From positions 3,534,001 through 3,598,000 of the forward strand of contig NZ_VFNP01000001.1 of NCBI RefSeq assembly GCF_006715635.1: a stretch of DNA of 64,000 nucleotides, written 5' to 3'. The notes beneath the pieces were generated by a model, which made no database searches, had not been told where the DNA came from, and worked only from the letters and a program-made list of their open reading frames with translations. The number at the start of each line of letters is the position of its first letter. The stretch's first letter is position 1. Source of the DNA: Streptomyces sp. SLBN-118 (GTDB taxonomy: Bacteria; Actinomycetota; Actinomycetes; Streptomycetales; Streptomycetaceae). This document shows positions 26,404 to 36,180 of the stretch, piece by piece. The translations under genes were made by a program, and so were the position numbers.

Positions 26404-27705
26404 TCAGCGCGACTGAGGCTTGGCCGCGGTTGAGCCCTGACCCTGCTTGGCCGTGGCTGAACCCGGTGCGCCCGCCGGCTGGGTGGCGAGGAAGGCCGCC
26501 CAGCCGTTCTTCGGGGCCTGGCCGACCGGGAGCGTGCGCAGCTTGCGCAGAACCTCGGGATCCTGCGCGTCCAGCCAGTCGGCGAGCTGGCGGAAGGACA
26601 CGCACTTCACGTCGCGCTTCACACAGACCGTCGCGATCGTCTCTTCGACCGCGCGCATATATGTCCCGCCGTTCCAGGATTCGAAGTGGTTGCCGATGAT
26701 CAGCGGCGCGCGGTTGCCCTTGTAGGCGCGGTCGAAGGCCTTCACCAGGCCGTCGCGCATCTGGTTGCCCCAGGACTGGTACTTCGAGGGGTCACCCTTG
26801 ACCGTCCCGGACTGGTTGACCATGAAGTTGTAGTCCATGGACAGGGTCTCGAAGGCCCTGCCCGGGACGGGCACCATCTGGAGCGAGAGGTCCCACAGGC
26901 CGAGGTCCTTCTTGGGCCAGACCTGGTCGTTGATGCCACTGGTGTCGTAGCGGAAGCCCAGTTCGGCGGCGGCGCGCACGAAGTTCGGGCGGCCCTCGAG
27001 GCAGGGGGTGCGAGCGCCGATGAGCTCCTTGTCGTAGTCGAAGGGCAGCGGCTGCTCGTTCTCCAGGCCGGCGTTGGTGCGCCAGTTCTTCACGAATGAC
27101 CTGGCCTGGCTGATCTCGCTCTTCCACTCGGCGACGGACCACTGGCCGACGCCGCCGTCCGTGCCGCAGAAGTGGCCGTTGAAGTGGGTCCCCACCTCGT
27201 TGCCGTCCTGCCAGGCGCCGCGCAGTTCACGCACGGTGTCACGGATCCCTTGGGTGTTGTTGAAGCCGATCTCCGAGCGGCCGACGGGGTGCTGTGGCGG
27301 GTCGTAGAGGTTCGCCTTCTCCTCGGGTAGCAGGTAGACGCCGCTGAGGAAGTAGGTCATGGTCGCGTCGTACTTCTTGCCCACCTCGCGGAAGTGCGAG
27401 AAGAGTTTCTGGCTGTCCTCGCCGGCTCCGTCCCAGGAGAACACCACGAACTGCGGCGGCTGTTGACCCGGCTTCAGGCGCACCGGCCTGAGGAGACCCG
27501 GCTGGGGTCCGGTGAACGCGGTGGATCCGTCGCCGATGAGGCGTACCGCGCTCTTGGGGGCCGGTGCGCCCTTCTTCGCCCCGAGGGCGCCCCGCTTGGC
27601 TGCGGCCGAATCGTCGGTCATGCCCGGTACGGAGCAGCCGGCGACTCCTGCGATCAGTGCCGTGGCGACTGCCCCCACGGCGATCCTCCTCGTGGCGGCC
27701 CTCAT
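26404..27705 (-). CDS. NodB-like polysaccharide deacetylase lipoprotein
   Basis: This 433-residue exported lipoprotein has a signal peptide ending in VAGC (Cys24). The NodB/CE4 fold is recognisable but diverged: FSWDGAGED takes the place of TFDDGP, GNEVGTHFNGHF supplies the two His of the metal site, and ARTPCLEGR stands for motif 3. The C-terminus is an Ala/Gln-rich low-complexity tail. It may deacetylate or bind a cell-wall glycan, but the changes leave catalysis uncertain. It diverges from the SulP fusion gene. Confidence 0.85.
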   Translation of the reverse strand: MRAATRRIAVGAVATALIAGVAGCSVPGMTDDSAAAKRGALGAKKGAPAPKSAVRLIGDGSTAFTGPQPGLLRPVRLKPGQQPPQFVVFSWDGAGEDSQKLFSHFREVGKKYDATMTYFLSGVYLLPEEKANLYDPPQHPVGRSEIGFNNTQGIRDTVRELRGAWQDGNEVGTHFNGHFCGTDGGVGQWSVAEWKSEISQARSFVKNWRTNAGLENEQPLPFDYDKELIGARTPCLEGRPNFVRAAAELGFRYDTSGINDQVWPKKDLGLWDLSLQMVPVPGRAFETLSMDYNFMVNQSGTVKGDPSKYQSWGNQMRDGLVKAFDRAYKGNRAPLIIGNHFESWNGGTYMRAVEETIATVCVKRDVKCVSFRQLADWLDAQDPEVLRKLRTLPVGQAPKNGWAAFLATQPAGAPGSATAKQGQGSTAAKPQSR

Positions 27706-27990
27706 CCGCCCACCCTCTTTCGTATGCCTATATGCCTGTACGACGCATTGCCTGTGGCGCCGTCAAGCTCGCATCGCGATGGGTGGGGAGGGGTGCGACG
27801 AGCCGCGTTCAAATTACTAATCACCAGAACGGGTGAAATGCTGCCCCATTTGCCCTGAAAATCATGCCTCAGTCTTTACTTTGCATTACGATCCATTTAC
27901 CGAGAGTTGAGAATCCCGCCGCTGCACGCCGTGACCCACGGCCGCGTCCCCACATTCCGCGACCGCGCTGCCCCGGAGGAGACGGGAACC

Positions 27991-30330
27991 ATGTCTGCCT
28001 GCGTCCCCACCCGCACCGAAGACCCCTCCCGCAAAACCCGAAAGCCCCGCCCAGCCCGCAATTCCCGAAAGAACAAGGCCCGCCCGCCCCACCGCTTCCG
28101 CATCGCGGGCGCCGATCTGTCCGCCTCGATCTGCGTCTTCCTGATCGCGCTGCCGCTCTCCCTCGGCATCGCGCTCGCCACCGGCGCACCCCTCCAGGCC
28201 GGGCTGGTGGCCGCTGCCGTCGGCGGGATCGTCGTCGGTCGGCTCGGCGGGGCGCCGCTTCAGGTCAGCGGTCCCGCGGCCGGGCTGACCGTCGTCACCG
28301 CCGATCTGATCCACCGGTACGGCTGGCGCACGACCTGCGCCATCACCGTCCTCGCCGGAATCGCCCAACTCGGGCTGGCCGCCCTTCGGGTGGCCCGCTC
28401 GGCTCTCGCCGTCAGCCCGGCGATCGTGCACGGCATGCTGGCCGGCATCGGCGTCACGATCGCCCTCGCACAACTCCATATCGTCCTCGGCGGCACCCCG
28501 CAGAGCTCGGCGACCGAGAACGTCCGTGCCCTTCCCGCCCAGTTGGCCAACCTTCAACCGGCCGCGCTGTCGGCCAGCGTTCTGACCATTGCCGTGCTGA
28601 TGGTGTGGGCGCGGATTCCCGGGCGCGTGGGGCACGTCGTACGGAAGATCCCGGCCGCTCTCGCCGCGGTGGCAGGAGCGACGACCTTCGCAGTGGTTGC
28701 CAGGCTGAGCCTGCCACGCGTCGATCTGCCGTCCTGGAGCAGCCATGCCCTGCCCGAGCTGCCCCAAGGGCCGGTGCTCGGCATCCTCGCCTCCGTTCTC
28801 ACCATCACCCTGGTGGCCAGCGTGGAGTCGCTCCTGTCGGCCGTCGCCATCGACAAGCTGGTGGCTGCCCGCAAGACACCGGACGTCCGTATTCCGAGGG
28901 CGCGCCTCGACCGGGAGCTGGCCGGGCAGGGGGCGGCGAATGTCGTCTCCGGTGCGCTCGGCGGTCTGCCCGTCACCGGAGTCGCCGTCCGCAGTGCCGC
29001 CAATGTGTCCGCGGGCGGAGTGAGCCGGAATTCCACGATGCTGCACGGTCTGTGGATCACGGTCGCCGCGCTGCTGCTCGTGCCCGTGCTCGATCTGATC
29101 CCGCTGAGCGCGCTGGCGGCACTGGTGATGGTCGTGGGCGTACAGATGGTCAGCATCACGCATCTGCGCAGCGTGCGCCGGAACCGGGAGATCGTCGTGT
29201 ATGCGGCGACACTGGCGTCGGTGGTGCTCGCGGGGGTGCTGGAAGGTGTGGCCATCGGGATCGCCGTGGCTGTCGCGGTGGCCCTGCGCCGGCTGACCCG
29301 GACCCGGATCACCGCGGACGAACTGGAGGGGTTCCACCGGGTGCGGGCGCGTGGCCAGTTGACGTTTCTGGCCGTGCCGCGGCTGAGCAGGACGCTGAGC
29401 CAGGTGCCCCAGGGAGCCCATTGTGTGGTCGAGTTGGACGGTTCCTTTATGGACCACGCGGCGTACGAGGCGCTGCATGGCTGGCAGGCCTCGCACATCG
29501 CGCAGGGCGGGACGGCTGAGTTCACCGGCCGGGCCGGGGCGCGGATCAGCGAGCCCGCATCGGAGACGCACGGCTGCTGCCGCCCCTGGACGCCCTGGCG
29601 CAACCATCACTGCGGCGACGACCGGCCCCGGCAGGCGAAGGCGCATCAACTGGCCAGCGGGCTCAGCTCGTTCCAGCGCAACACGGCCCCGCTGGTGCGC
29701 GACGAACTGGCGCGGCTGGCGCGCGAGGGGCAGCGGCCATCGCAGCTCTTCCTCACCTGCGCCGACTCCCGGCTGGTCACGAGCATGATCACGGCCAGTG
29801 GCCCGGGCGACCTGTTCACCGTGCGCAATGTGGGAAATCTGGTTCCGCTGCCCGGTGCGGAGAACGGCGACGACTCGGTGGCCGCGGCCATCGAGTACGC
29901 CGTCGATGTGCTGGAGGTCGACTCGATCACCATCTGCGGCCACTCCGGCTGCGGCGCGATGCAGGCGCTGCTGAACGGGCCGCCCGCAAGCGTCCAGACG
30001 CCGCTGCGGCGCTGGCTGCGGCACGGGCAGCCGAGCCTTGAGCGGATGAGGAGCAGGCACCGTTCCTGGGCAAGGATCTCCGGGCGGATGCCCACCGACG
30101 CGGTGGAGCAGCTGTGTCTGACCAATGTGGTCCAACAGCTGGAGCATCTGCGGGCCCATGAATCGGTGGCCAGGCGACTCGCCGAGGGGACGCTGGAGTT
30201 GCATGGAATGTACTTCCATGTCGGCGAGGCCCAGGCGTATCTCCTCGCGAGCAGCGACGAACACGAGATCGACGAGGTCTTCGACCGGGTCGCACCAGCT
30301 CCTTCGGCTCTGCAGACGTCGCGCGCCTGA
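27991..30330 (+). CDS. SulP-family anion transporter fused to beta-carbonic anhydrase
   Basis: This 779-residue fusion starts at 27991 behind GGAGGAGA. Residues ~45-450 are a SulP transporter with many transmembrane helices and the motif GGLPVTGVAVRSAANV; a STAS-like segment follows (~450-510). Residues ~545-770 form a beta-carbonic anhydrase with zinc ligands Cys in LTCADSR (~587) and His/Cys in CGHSGCGAM (~650). The combination implies bicarbonate uptake coupled to CO2/HCO3- interconversion. Bicarbonate feeds carboxylases, and acs follows downstream, but a terminator separates them, so co-transcription is unlikely. Confidence 0.93.
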   Translation: MSACVPTRTEDPSRKTRKPRPARNSRKNKARPPHRFRIAGADLSASICVFLIALPLSLGIALATGAPLQAGLVAAAVGGIVVGRLGGAPLQVSGPAAGLTVVTADLIHRYGWRTTCAITVLAGIAQLGLAALRVARSALAVSPAIVHGMLAGIGVTIALAQLHIVLGGTPQSSATENVRALPAQLANLQPAALSASVLTIAVLMVWARIPGRVGHVVRKIPAALAAVAGATTFAVVARLSLPRVDLPSWSSHALPELPQGPVLGILASVLTITLVASVESLLSAVAIDKLVAARKTPDVRIPRARLDRELAGQGAANVVSGALGGLPVTGVAVRSAANVSAGGVSRNSTMLHGLWITVAALLLVPVLDLIPLSALAALVMVVGVQMVSITHLRSVRRNREIVVYAATLASVVLAGVLEGVAIGIAVAVAVALRRLTRTRITADELEGFHRVRARGQLTFLAVPRLSRTLSQVPQGAHCVVELDGSFMDHAAYEALHGWQASHIAQGGTAEFTGRAGARISEPASETHGCCRPWTPWRNHHCGDDRPRQAKAHQLASGLSSFQRNTAPLVRDELARLAREGQRPSQLFLTCADSRLVTSMITASGPGDLFTVRNVGNLVPLPGAENGDDSVAAAIEYAVDVLEVDSITICGHSGCGAMQALLNGPPASVQTPLRRWLRHGQPSLERMRSRHRSWARISGRMPTDAVEQLCLTNVVQQLEHLRAHESVARRLAEGTLELHGMYFHVGEAQAYLLASSDEHEIDEVFDRVAPAPSALQTSRA

Positions 30331-30358
30331 ACCGCTCCTCGGCCACGCCCGTGAGAAT

Positions 30359-30401
30359 GTATGGCCCCTCTTTCCCGCCGCCCGGGAAGGAGGGGCCATA
30401 C
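30359..30401 (+). terminator. Long hairpin after SulP-carbonic anhydrase gene
   Basis: GTATGGCCCCTC pairs with GAGGGGCCATAC, and an inner TTCCCG/CGGGAA stem continues it to about 18 bp. It lies 29 bases past the stop codon. Confidence 0.85.
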
Positions 30402-30530
30402 ATGGCTCCACTCACAGCCCCAACAGGTCTAAACCAATTTCCGGAAGGCTCTTGTCACCCGGCCCTCTGGCTGATGAGCTATGGCCTGGGACACATAGGC
30501 ACATAGGACGCCCTGGGAAAGGGAGATGTC

Positions 30531-32486
30531 GTGAGCAACGAAAGCCTGGCCAACCTGCTCAAGGAAGAGCGGCGGTTCGCACCGCCCGCCGAGCTGGCCG
30601 CGCACGCCAACGTGACGGCGGAGGCGTACGAGCAGGCCAAGGCGGACAGGCTTGGCTTCTGGGCCGAGCAGGCAAGGCGGCTCAGCTGGGCCACCGAACC
30701 GACCGAGACCCTCGACTGGACCAACCCGCCCTTCGCGAAGTGGTTCGCGGACGGCACGCTGAACGTCGCGTACAACTGCGTGGACCGCCATGTCGAAGCG
30801 GGCAACGGCGACCGGGTCGCCATCCACTTCGAGGGCGAGCCCGGCGACAGCCGCGCGATCACCTACGCCGAGCTCAAGGACGAGGTCTCGCGCGCCGCGA
30901 ACGCCCTGACCGAACTCGGTGTCCGCAAGGGCGACCGGGTCGCCGTCTATATGCCGATGATCCCCGAGACGGTCGTTGCGATGCTGGCCTGCGCCCGTAT
31001 CGGCGCCGCGCACTCGGTGGTCTTCGGAGGCTTCTCGGCCGACGCGCTCGCGACCCGTATCCAGGACGCGGACGCCAAGGTCGTCATCACGGCCGACGGC
31101 GGCTACCGGCGCGGCAAGCCTGCCGCGCTCAAGCCGGCCGTGGACGACGCGATCGACCGCGTGGACAACGTGGAGCACGTGCTCGTCGTGCGGCGCACCG
31201 GCCAGGAGGTCGCCTGGACCGAGGGCCGCGACGCGTGGTGGCACGAACTCGTCGACGGCCAGTCCGCGGAGCACACCCCCGAGGCCTTCGACGCCGAGCA
31301 CCCGCTCTTCATCCTCTACACCTCGGGTACCACGGGTAAGCCGAAGGGCATCCTGCACACGTCCGGCGGCTACCTGACGCAGGCGGCGTACACCCACCAC
31401 GCCGTCTTCGACCTCAAGCCGGAGACGGACGTGTACTGGTGCACGGCCGACGTGGGCTGGGTGACCGGCCACTCGTACATCGCGTACGGGCCGCTCGCCA
31501 ACGGCGCGACCCAGGTCATGTACGAGGGCACGCCCGACACTCCGCACCAGGGCCGCTTCTGGGAGATCGTGCAGAAGTACGGGGTCACCATCCTCTACAC
31601 GGCGCCGACCGCCATCCGTACGTTCATGAAGTGGGGCGACGACATCCCCGCCAAGTTCGACCTGTCCTCGCTGCGTGTGCTCGGGTCGGTCGGTGAGCCG
31701 ATCAACCCGGAGGCCTGGATCTGGTACCGGGAGCACATCGGCGCGGGCAAGGCGCCGATCGTGGACACCTGGTGGCAGACGGAGACCGGCGCGATGATGA
31801 TCTCGCCGCTGCCCGGTGTCACCGAGACCAAGCCGGGGTCCGCCCAGCGGGCGCTGCCCGGCATCTCGGCGACGGTCGTGGACGACGAGGCCCGCGAGGT
31901 TCCGGACGGAGGCGGCGGCTATCTCGTCCTCACCGAGCCGTGGCCGTCGATGCTTCGCACCATCTGGGGCGACGACCAGCGCTTCATCGACACGTACTGG
32001 TCGCGCTTCGAGGGCAAGTACTTCGCGGGCGACGGCGCCAAGAAGGACGACGACGGCGACATCTGGCTGCTCGGGCGCGTCGACGACGTGATGCTCGTGT
32101 CCGGGCACAACATCTCGACGACCGAGGTGGAGTCTGCGCTTGTTTCGCACCCCAAGGTCGCCGAGGCGGCGGTGGTGGGCGCGACGGACGAGACGACGGG
32201 TCAGGCGATCGTCGCCTTCGTGATCCTGCGGGGCACGGCGAGCGAGGACGAGAATCTGGTGAACGACCTGCGCAACCACGTGGGCGCCACGCTGGGGCCG
32301 ATCGCGAAGCCGAAGCGTGTGCTGCCGGTGGCGGAGCTGCCGAAGACCCGCTCGGGCAAGATCATGCGGCGGCTGCTGCGGGATGTCGCGGAGAACCGCC
32401 AGCTGGGCGATGTCACGACTCTCACGGACTCGTCGGTGATGGACCTGATCCAGACGAAGCTGCCGACGGCGGCGAGCGAGGACTGA
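30531..32486 (+). CDS. acs: Acetyl-CoA synthetase
   Basis: This 651-residue AMP-forming enzyme makes acetyl-CoA from acetate, ATP and CoA. The start is GTG at 30531 ([10 protein letters not shown]). The P-loop-like [12 protein letters not shown] is near residue 263. The C-terminal [11 protein letters not shown] holds the catalytic Lys (~609) that Pat-type acetyltransferases acetylate and sirtuins restore. Length and motifs are those of a full-size Acs. The gene is flanked by terminators on both sides, so it is probably monocistronic, as its M. tuberculosis counterpart Rv3667 may be. Confidence 0.97.
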   Translation: MSNESLANLLKEERRFAPPAELAAHANVTAEAYEQAKADRLGFWAEQARRLSWATEPTETLDWTNPPFAKWFADGTLNVAYNCVDRHVEAGNGDRVAIHFEGEPGDSRAITYAELKDEVSRAANALTELGVRKGDRVAVYMPMIPETVVAMLACARIGAAHSVVFGGFSADALATRIQDADAKVVITADGGYRRGKPAALKPAVDDAIDRVDNVEHVLVVRRTGQEVAWTEGRDAWWHELVDGQSAEHTPEAFDAEHPLFILYTSGTTGKPKGILHTSGGYLTQAAYTHHAVFDLKPETDVYWCTADVGWVTGHSYIAYGPLANGATQVMYEGTPDTPHQGRFWEIVQKYGVTILYTAPTAIRTFMKWGDDIPAKFDLSSLRVLGSVGEPINPEAWIWYREHIGAGKAPIVDTWWQTETGAMMISPLPGVTETKPGSAQRALPGISATVVDDEAREVPDGGGGYLVLTEPWPSMLRTIWGDDQRFIDTYWSRFEGKYFAGDGAKKDDDGDIWLLGRVDDVMLVSGHNISTTEVESALVSHPKVAEAAVVGATDETTGQAIVAFVILRGTASEDENLVNDLRNHVGATLGPIAKPKRVLPVAELPKTRSGKIMRRLLRDVAENRQLGDVTTLTDSSVMDLIQTKLPTAASED

Positions 32487-32489
32487 TTC

Positions 32490-32545
32490 AGACACCTGTT
32501 AGGAGGGGTCCGGCCGCGGTGCGGCAGGGCCCCTCCCTCGTGTCT
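32490..32545 (+). terminator. acs terminator
   Basis: The outer arms AGACAC/GTGTCT enclose GGAGGGG-CC/GG-CCCCTCC and an inner GCCGC/GCGGC stem. It begins four bases after the acs stop codon. Confidence 0.75.
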
Positions 32546-32652
32546 GCCCCTGGCCTGACACCGTCGCCCCGGACGCGGTGACTCCGCGCCGCGGGCGTCG
32601 AAGGCGCACCCGTCCGCTCCCCGACCGCGCGACGCATGCCCCTTACGCCCCT

Positions 32653-32671
32653 TAAGGTGAGGCTCACCGGA
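32653..32671. promoter_or_regulatory. Iron-box-like site (DmdR/IdeR type)
   Basis: The 19-mer TAAGGTGAGGCTCACCGGA matches the Streptomyces iron-box consensus TTAGGTTAGGCTCACCTAA at 15 of 19 positions, including the whole central AGGCTCACC. It lies about 120 bases upstream of the nhaA start. A second weaker element follows at 32686. Confidence 0.45.
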
Positions 32672-32685
32672 TACGCCCCTGCGCT

Positions 32686-32701
32686 CTTAGGTAAGCTAAG
32701 G
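32686..32701. promoter_or_regulatory. Second palindromic element upstream of nhaA
   Basis: CTTAG-GTAAG-CTAAG is an inverted repeat that also begins with TTAGGTAAG, the left half of an iron box. It lies 15 bases after the first site and about 93 bases upstream of the nhaA start, where a promoter would be. Confidence 0.35.
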
Positions 32702-32793
32702 ACCGCGTTCATCACGCAGCAGGAACCTAGGTGCGCCGGGAAGTCTGGTCGGCATGTGCTCCGTCCCGCCCACCCGACCGGAGGTCTCCCGAC

Positions 32794-34191
32794 GTGGCCG
32801 CGCCCACCCCCACCAGCCGCAAGTTCCTCGGACGTCTGTCTCTGCCCGAGCGAACCTTCGTCGCGGACGCGCTGCGGGCCGAGACCGTGGGTGGTGTCCT
32901 TCTTCTCGTTGCCGCGGTGACCGCGCTCATCTGGGCCAACGTCCCCCTGGGCGACAGCTATGAGACCGCACGCGACTTCCACATAGGCCCCTCCGCCCTC
33001 GGCCTCGATCTCTCGATCGAGCACTGGGCTGCCGACGGACTGCTCGCCATCTTCTTCTTCGTTGCCGGGATCGAGCTCAAACGCGAACTGGTGGCCGGTG
33101 AGCTGCGCGACCCGAAGGCCGCCGCGTTGCCCGTGATCGCCGCCGTCTGCGGAATGGCCCTGCCCGCGGTCGTCTACTTCGTCGTCACCACCGTCGGCGG
33201 CGGGTCCACCGGCGGCTGGGCCGTACCGACCGCCACCGACATCGCCTTCGCGCTCGGCGTCCTCGCCGTCATCGGCACCTCGCTGCCGTCCGCGCTGCGC
33301 GCGTTCCTGCTCACCCTCGCCGTCGTCGACGATCTCTTCGCGATCCTGATCATCGCCGTCTTCTTCACCGACGACCTGAACTTCGCGGCGCTGGGCGGTG
33401 CCGTCGTCGGCCTCGGAGTCTTCTGGCTCCTCCTGCACAAGGGCGTTCGCGGCTGGTACGTGTACGTCCCGCTGGCTCTCGTCATCTGGGGGCTGATGTA
33501 CAACAGCGGCATCCACGCCACTGTCGCCGGTGTCGCCATGGGCCTGATGCTGCGCTGCACCAGGCGCGAGGGCGAGGAGCACTCTCAAGGCGAGCGCATC
33601 GAACACCTCGTGCGGCCGCTGTCCGCGGGACTCGCCGTACCGCTGTTCGCGCTCTTCTCCGCGGGAGTGGTCGTCTCCGGAGACCTGCTCACCGACGTCT
33701 TCACCCAGCCGGAGCCCCTCGGCGTCGTCCTCGGCCTGGTGGTCGGCAAGACCCTCGGCATTTTCGGCGGCTCCTGGCTCGCTGCCCGCTTCACCCGGGC
33801 CGAGCTCAATGAGGATCTGTCCTGGCCGGACGTCTTCGCGGTGGCCGCGCTCGCCGGAATCGGCTTCACCGTCTCTCTCCTCATCTGCGAACTGGCCTTC
33901 GCGGGCAACCCGGTACTCACCGAGGAGGTCAAGGGCGCCGTCCTCATGGGCTCCCTGATCGCCGCCGTGTTCGCCACGATTCTGCTCAAGCTGCGCGTAC
34001 GGAAGTACAACGCGCTCGTCGAGGAGGAGGAGCGCGACGAGGACCACGACGGCATCCCCGACATCTATGAGCAGGACAAGCCGGAATACCACCTTCGGAT
34101 GGCGGCGATCTACGAGGAGAAGGCCGCGGAGCACCGCCGTAGGGCCGAACTGGCGGGGGCGTCGCGCAAGGGCGGCGACGGTCCGGCATGA
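32794..34191 (+). CDS. nhaA: Na+/H+ antiporter NhaA
   Basis: GTG at 32794 follows GGAGGTCTCCCGAC and gives 465 residues. The product has about twelve transmembrane helices. The paired aspartates of the ion site are in AVVDDLFAI, and the unwound-helix motif is in PTATDIAFALGVL. It exports Na+ (or Li+) in exchange for protons. The C-terminus has an added charged cytoplasmic tail (~400-465, EEEERDEDHDGIPDIYEQDK...) not found in E. coli NhaA. A holin-like gene follows after 61 bases and may be co-transcribed. An upstream GTG at 32731 is less likely. Confidence 0.94.
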   Translation: MAAPTPTSRKFLGRLSLPERTFVADALRAETVGGVLLLVAAVTALIWANVPLGDSYETARDFHIGPSALGLDLSIEHWAADGLLAIFFFVAGIELKRELVAGELRDPKAAALPVIAAVCGMALPAVVYFVVTTVGGGSTGGWAVPTATDIAFALGVLAVIGTSLPSALRAFLLTLAVVDDLFAILIIAVFFTDDLNFAALGGAVVGLGVFWLLLHKGVRGWYVYVPLALVIWGLMYNSGIHATVAGVAMGLMLRCTRREGEEHSQGERIEHLVRPLSAGLAVPLFALFSAGVVVSGDLLTDVFTQPEPLGVVLGLVVGKTLGIFGGSWLAARFTRAELNEDLSWPDVFAVAALAGIGFTVSLLICELAFAGNPVLTEEVKGAVLMGSLIAAVFATILLKLRVRKYNALVEEEERDEDHDGIPDIYEQDKPEYHLRMAAIYEEKAAEHRRRAELAGASRKGGDGPA

Positions 34192-34252
34192 TCTGACATC
34201 GGAACAGATCGGAACTGACATCGGATCCGCCGATGAGGAGAGGGAGTCAGCG

Positions 34253-34702
34253 ATGAGCGACCCCGGCAACACCGCGGCGAACGTCGTCGGCGCCGAGCGC
34301 AGTCTCGGCCAACTGGTCGCTTCGGCGACCGCCGAGATGTCCGCGCTCGTGCACGACGAGATCGCCCTGGCCAAGGCGGAGCTGAGGCAGGACGTCAGGC
34401 GCGGCGCGATGGGCGGTGCGGCTTTCACCGTCGCGGGAGTGTTCGTGCTCTTCTCGCTGCCGGTGCTGAGCTTCGCGGCGGCGTACGGGATCCACAATCT
34501 GGGTCTTGGCCTCGCCTGGTCGTTCCTCATCGTGGGCGGGGCGTATTTGCTGCTCGCGGGGCTGCTCGCGCTACTGGCCGTGGCCAAGTTCAAAAAGGTC
34601 AAGCCGCCGGAGAAGTCCATCGCGTCGGCCAAACAGACGGCCGCCGTACTCCAGGGCGTCAAGCCGCACCCTCGCCCGGCGCAGGACAAGGCCGCGGTCT
34701 GA
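34253..34702 (+). CDS. Holin-X/phage_holin_3_6-like membrane protein
   Basis: This 149-residue protein starts MSDPGNTAAN at 34253. A helical amphipathic region (SLGQLVASATAEMSALVHDEIALAKAELRQDV) is followed by two transmembrane helices (~55-80 and ~88-115) and a basic tail. This is the pattern of the actinobacterial Holin-X/DUF1469 family, which despite the name is chromosomal and not known to lyse cells. M. tuberculosis Rv3669, in the equivalent position before ephE, is of the same type. Function is unknown. Confidence 0.82.
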   Translation: MSDPGNTAANVVGAERSLGQLVASATAEMSALVHDEIALAKAELRQDVRRGAMGGAAFTVAGVFVLFSLPVLSFAAAYGIHNLGLGLAWSFLIVGGAYLLLAGLLALLAVAKFKKVKPPEKSIASAKQTAAVLQGVKPHPRPAQDKAAV

Positions 34703-34818
34703 AGACCACTCTCGCAAGGCCGTGAGCACCGGCTGAGCATCCCCTGGGGGTCGCACCTCGCCCCGTCGCGGGTGGGCGTGGCGACCGCGTGGTGCTGAGG
34801 TGTGGCACGCTCGTCTGC

Positions 34819-35748
34819 ATGACGGCCCCTGATACCGGTTCTGGCAGCCCCGTACGCATCAATGGTCCGTGGACCCATCGCGACGTGGCGGCCAATGGTG
34901 CGCGTTTCCATATCGCCGAGATGGGCGATGGACCGCTGGTGTTGCTGCTGCACGGCTTTCCGCAGTTCTGGTGGACGTGGCGGCATCAGCTGACCGCGCT
35001 CGCCGACGCCGGGTTCCGTGCGGTTGCGATGGATTTGCGGGGCGTGGGCGGCAGCGACCGTACGCCCCGTGGCTACGACCCCGCGAACCTCGCGCTCGAC
35101 ATCACCGGCGTGGTCCGCTCGCTCGGCGAGCCGGACGCGGCGCTGGTGGGTCACGACCTCGGCGGCTATCTGGCATGGACCGCGGCGGTGATGCGCCCCA
35201 AGCTGGTGCGCCGGCTCGCGGTCTCCTCGATGCCGCATCCCCGGCGCTGGCGGTCGGCGATGCTCTCCGACGTCTCGCAGAGCCGGGCGGGCTCGTACAT
35301 TTGGGGCTTCCAGCGGCCGTGGATTCCGGAGCGTCAGCTCGTGGCGGACGACGCGGCCTTGGTGGGCAAACTCATCCAGGACTGGTCAGGGCCGCAGCCG
35401 CCGGAAGAGAACGCGCTCGACGTGTACCGGCGGGCGATGAGCATCCCGTCGACGGCGCACTGCTCGATCGAGCCGTACCGGTGGATGGTGCGGTCGTTGG
35501 CCAGGCCGGACGGGATCCAGTTCAACCGCCGGATGAAGCGCCCGGTGCGGGTGCCGACGCTGCATCTGCACGGCTCGCTGGACCCGGCGATGCGGACCCG
35601 CAGCGCGGCGGGCTCGGGCGAGTACGTGGAAGCGCCGTACCGCTGGCGGCTGTTCGACGGCCTCGGCCACTTTCCGCACGAGGAGGATCCGGCCGGGTTC
35701 TCCAAGGAGCTCATCGCCTGGCTGAACGACCCCGAGCCCGACCGCTAG
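34819..35748 (+). CDS. Alpha/beta hydrolase, epoxide hydrolase-like (EphE type)
   Basis: This 309-residue enzyme has HGFPQFWWTWRHQL (oxyanion HGxP motif) and VGHDLGGYLAW, where the nucleophile is Asp, as in epoxide hydrolases and haloalkane dehalogenases. The distal His is in GLGHFPHEE, near residue 285. Start ATG 34819 (MTAPDTG) is chosen over an upstream in-frame GTG because it fits the family. It occupies the place of M. tuberculosis ephE (Rv3670) beside the marP-type gene. Hydrolysis of an epoxide to a diol is inferred; the substrate is unknown. Confidence 0.88.
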   Translation: MTAPDTGSGSPVRINGPWTHRDVAANGARFHIAEMGDGPLVLLLHGFPQFWWTWRHQLTALADAGFRAVAMDLRGVGGSDRTPRGYDPANLALDITGVVRSLGEPDAALVGHDLGGYLAWTAAVMRPKLVRRLAVSSMPHPRRWRSAMLSDVSQSRAGSYIWGFQRPWIPERQLVADDAALVGKLIQDWSGPQPPEENALDVYRRAMSIPSTAHCSIEPYRWMVRSLARPDGIQFNRRMKRPVRVPTLHLHGSLDPAMRTRSAAGSGEYVEAPYRWRLFDGLGHFPHEEDPAGFSKELIAWLNDPEPDR

Positions 35749-36180
35749 GGCGGCGGCGCGCGGCGGCACCGTCGGCCCCAATTGTGCCGCTGCCTCCACA
35801 CCCGTGAACGCTTGTACGACGAACAGCCAAATGCCTGGCGCATAGGCCAATTGGCCGTCCCCGGCGCGGTTACCGACCATGGGGCACGGGCACACGTCGG
35901 TGTATGGGCTGGACGTACGACTACGGTGACGCAGCACGCAACCGCCGCTCGGCCAACGGGCCGGTTACCCACGAGAGGGGTGGCCCCCAAGGCGAGGGCC
36001 ATGAGCATCCCGGGCAGGGGATCGGTATTCCGCGCATCCTGCGGCGCCGGGCCCGCTGGGTCTCGGCGCGGCTGCGGCATACCCGAGGCTGACGCCCCGG
36101 CCGCCTACGGCTGACCCGTACGGCACCTCGTACGGCCCACCGCCGCCCCCTCAGCACCTCGTACGGCCCGCGGCTGACCG
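35749..36180. other. Region with at most one small ORF
   Basis: These 432 bases between the hydrolase and the MarP-type gene (convergent) contain a possible 62-codon ORF (35904-36092) and short GTACGGC-type direct repeats near 36110-36175. Nothing else is recognised. Confidence 0.5.
35904..36092 (+). CDS. Small hypothetical protein, Arg/Gly-rich
   Basis: This frame encodes 62 residues (MGWTYDYGDAARNRRSANGP...), hydrophilic and ending in a basic RILRRRARWVSARLRHTRG segment. Third-codon GC is high, which favours a real gene, but there is no obvious ribosome binding site. It lies in a 432-base gap otherwise empty. No family is recognised. Confidence 0.35.
   Translation: MGWTYDYGDAARNRRSANGPVTHERGGPQGEGHEHPGQGIGIPRILRRRARWVSARLRHTRG

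Larger units (their letters stand above)
32487..32793. other. acs-nhaA intergenic region
   Basis: These 307 bases hold the acs terminator (32490-32545), a GC-rich stretch without features, and two iron-box-like elements at 32653-32671 and 32686-32701 in front of nhaA. No gene is seen. Confidence 0.6.

Noticed and set aside
34253..34702. Prophage holin
   Set aside because: No phage genes nearby; the family is a chromosomal actinobacterial membrane protein.
32488..35238. Minus-strand frame opposite nhaA and neighbours (916 codons)
   Set aside because: Covers intergenic DNA and three plus-strand genes; composition is that of antisense high-GC DNA.
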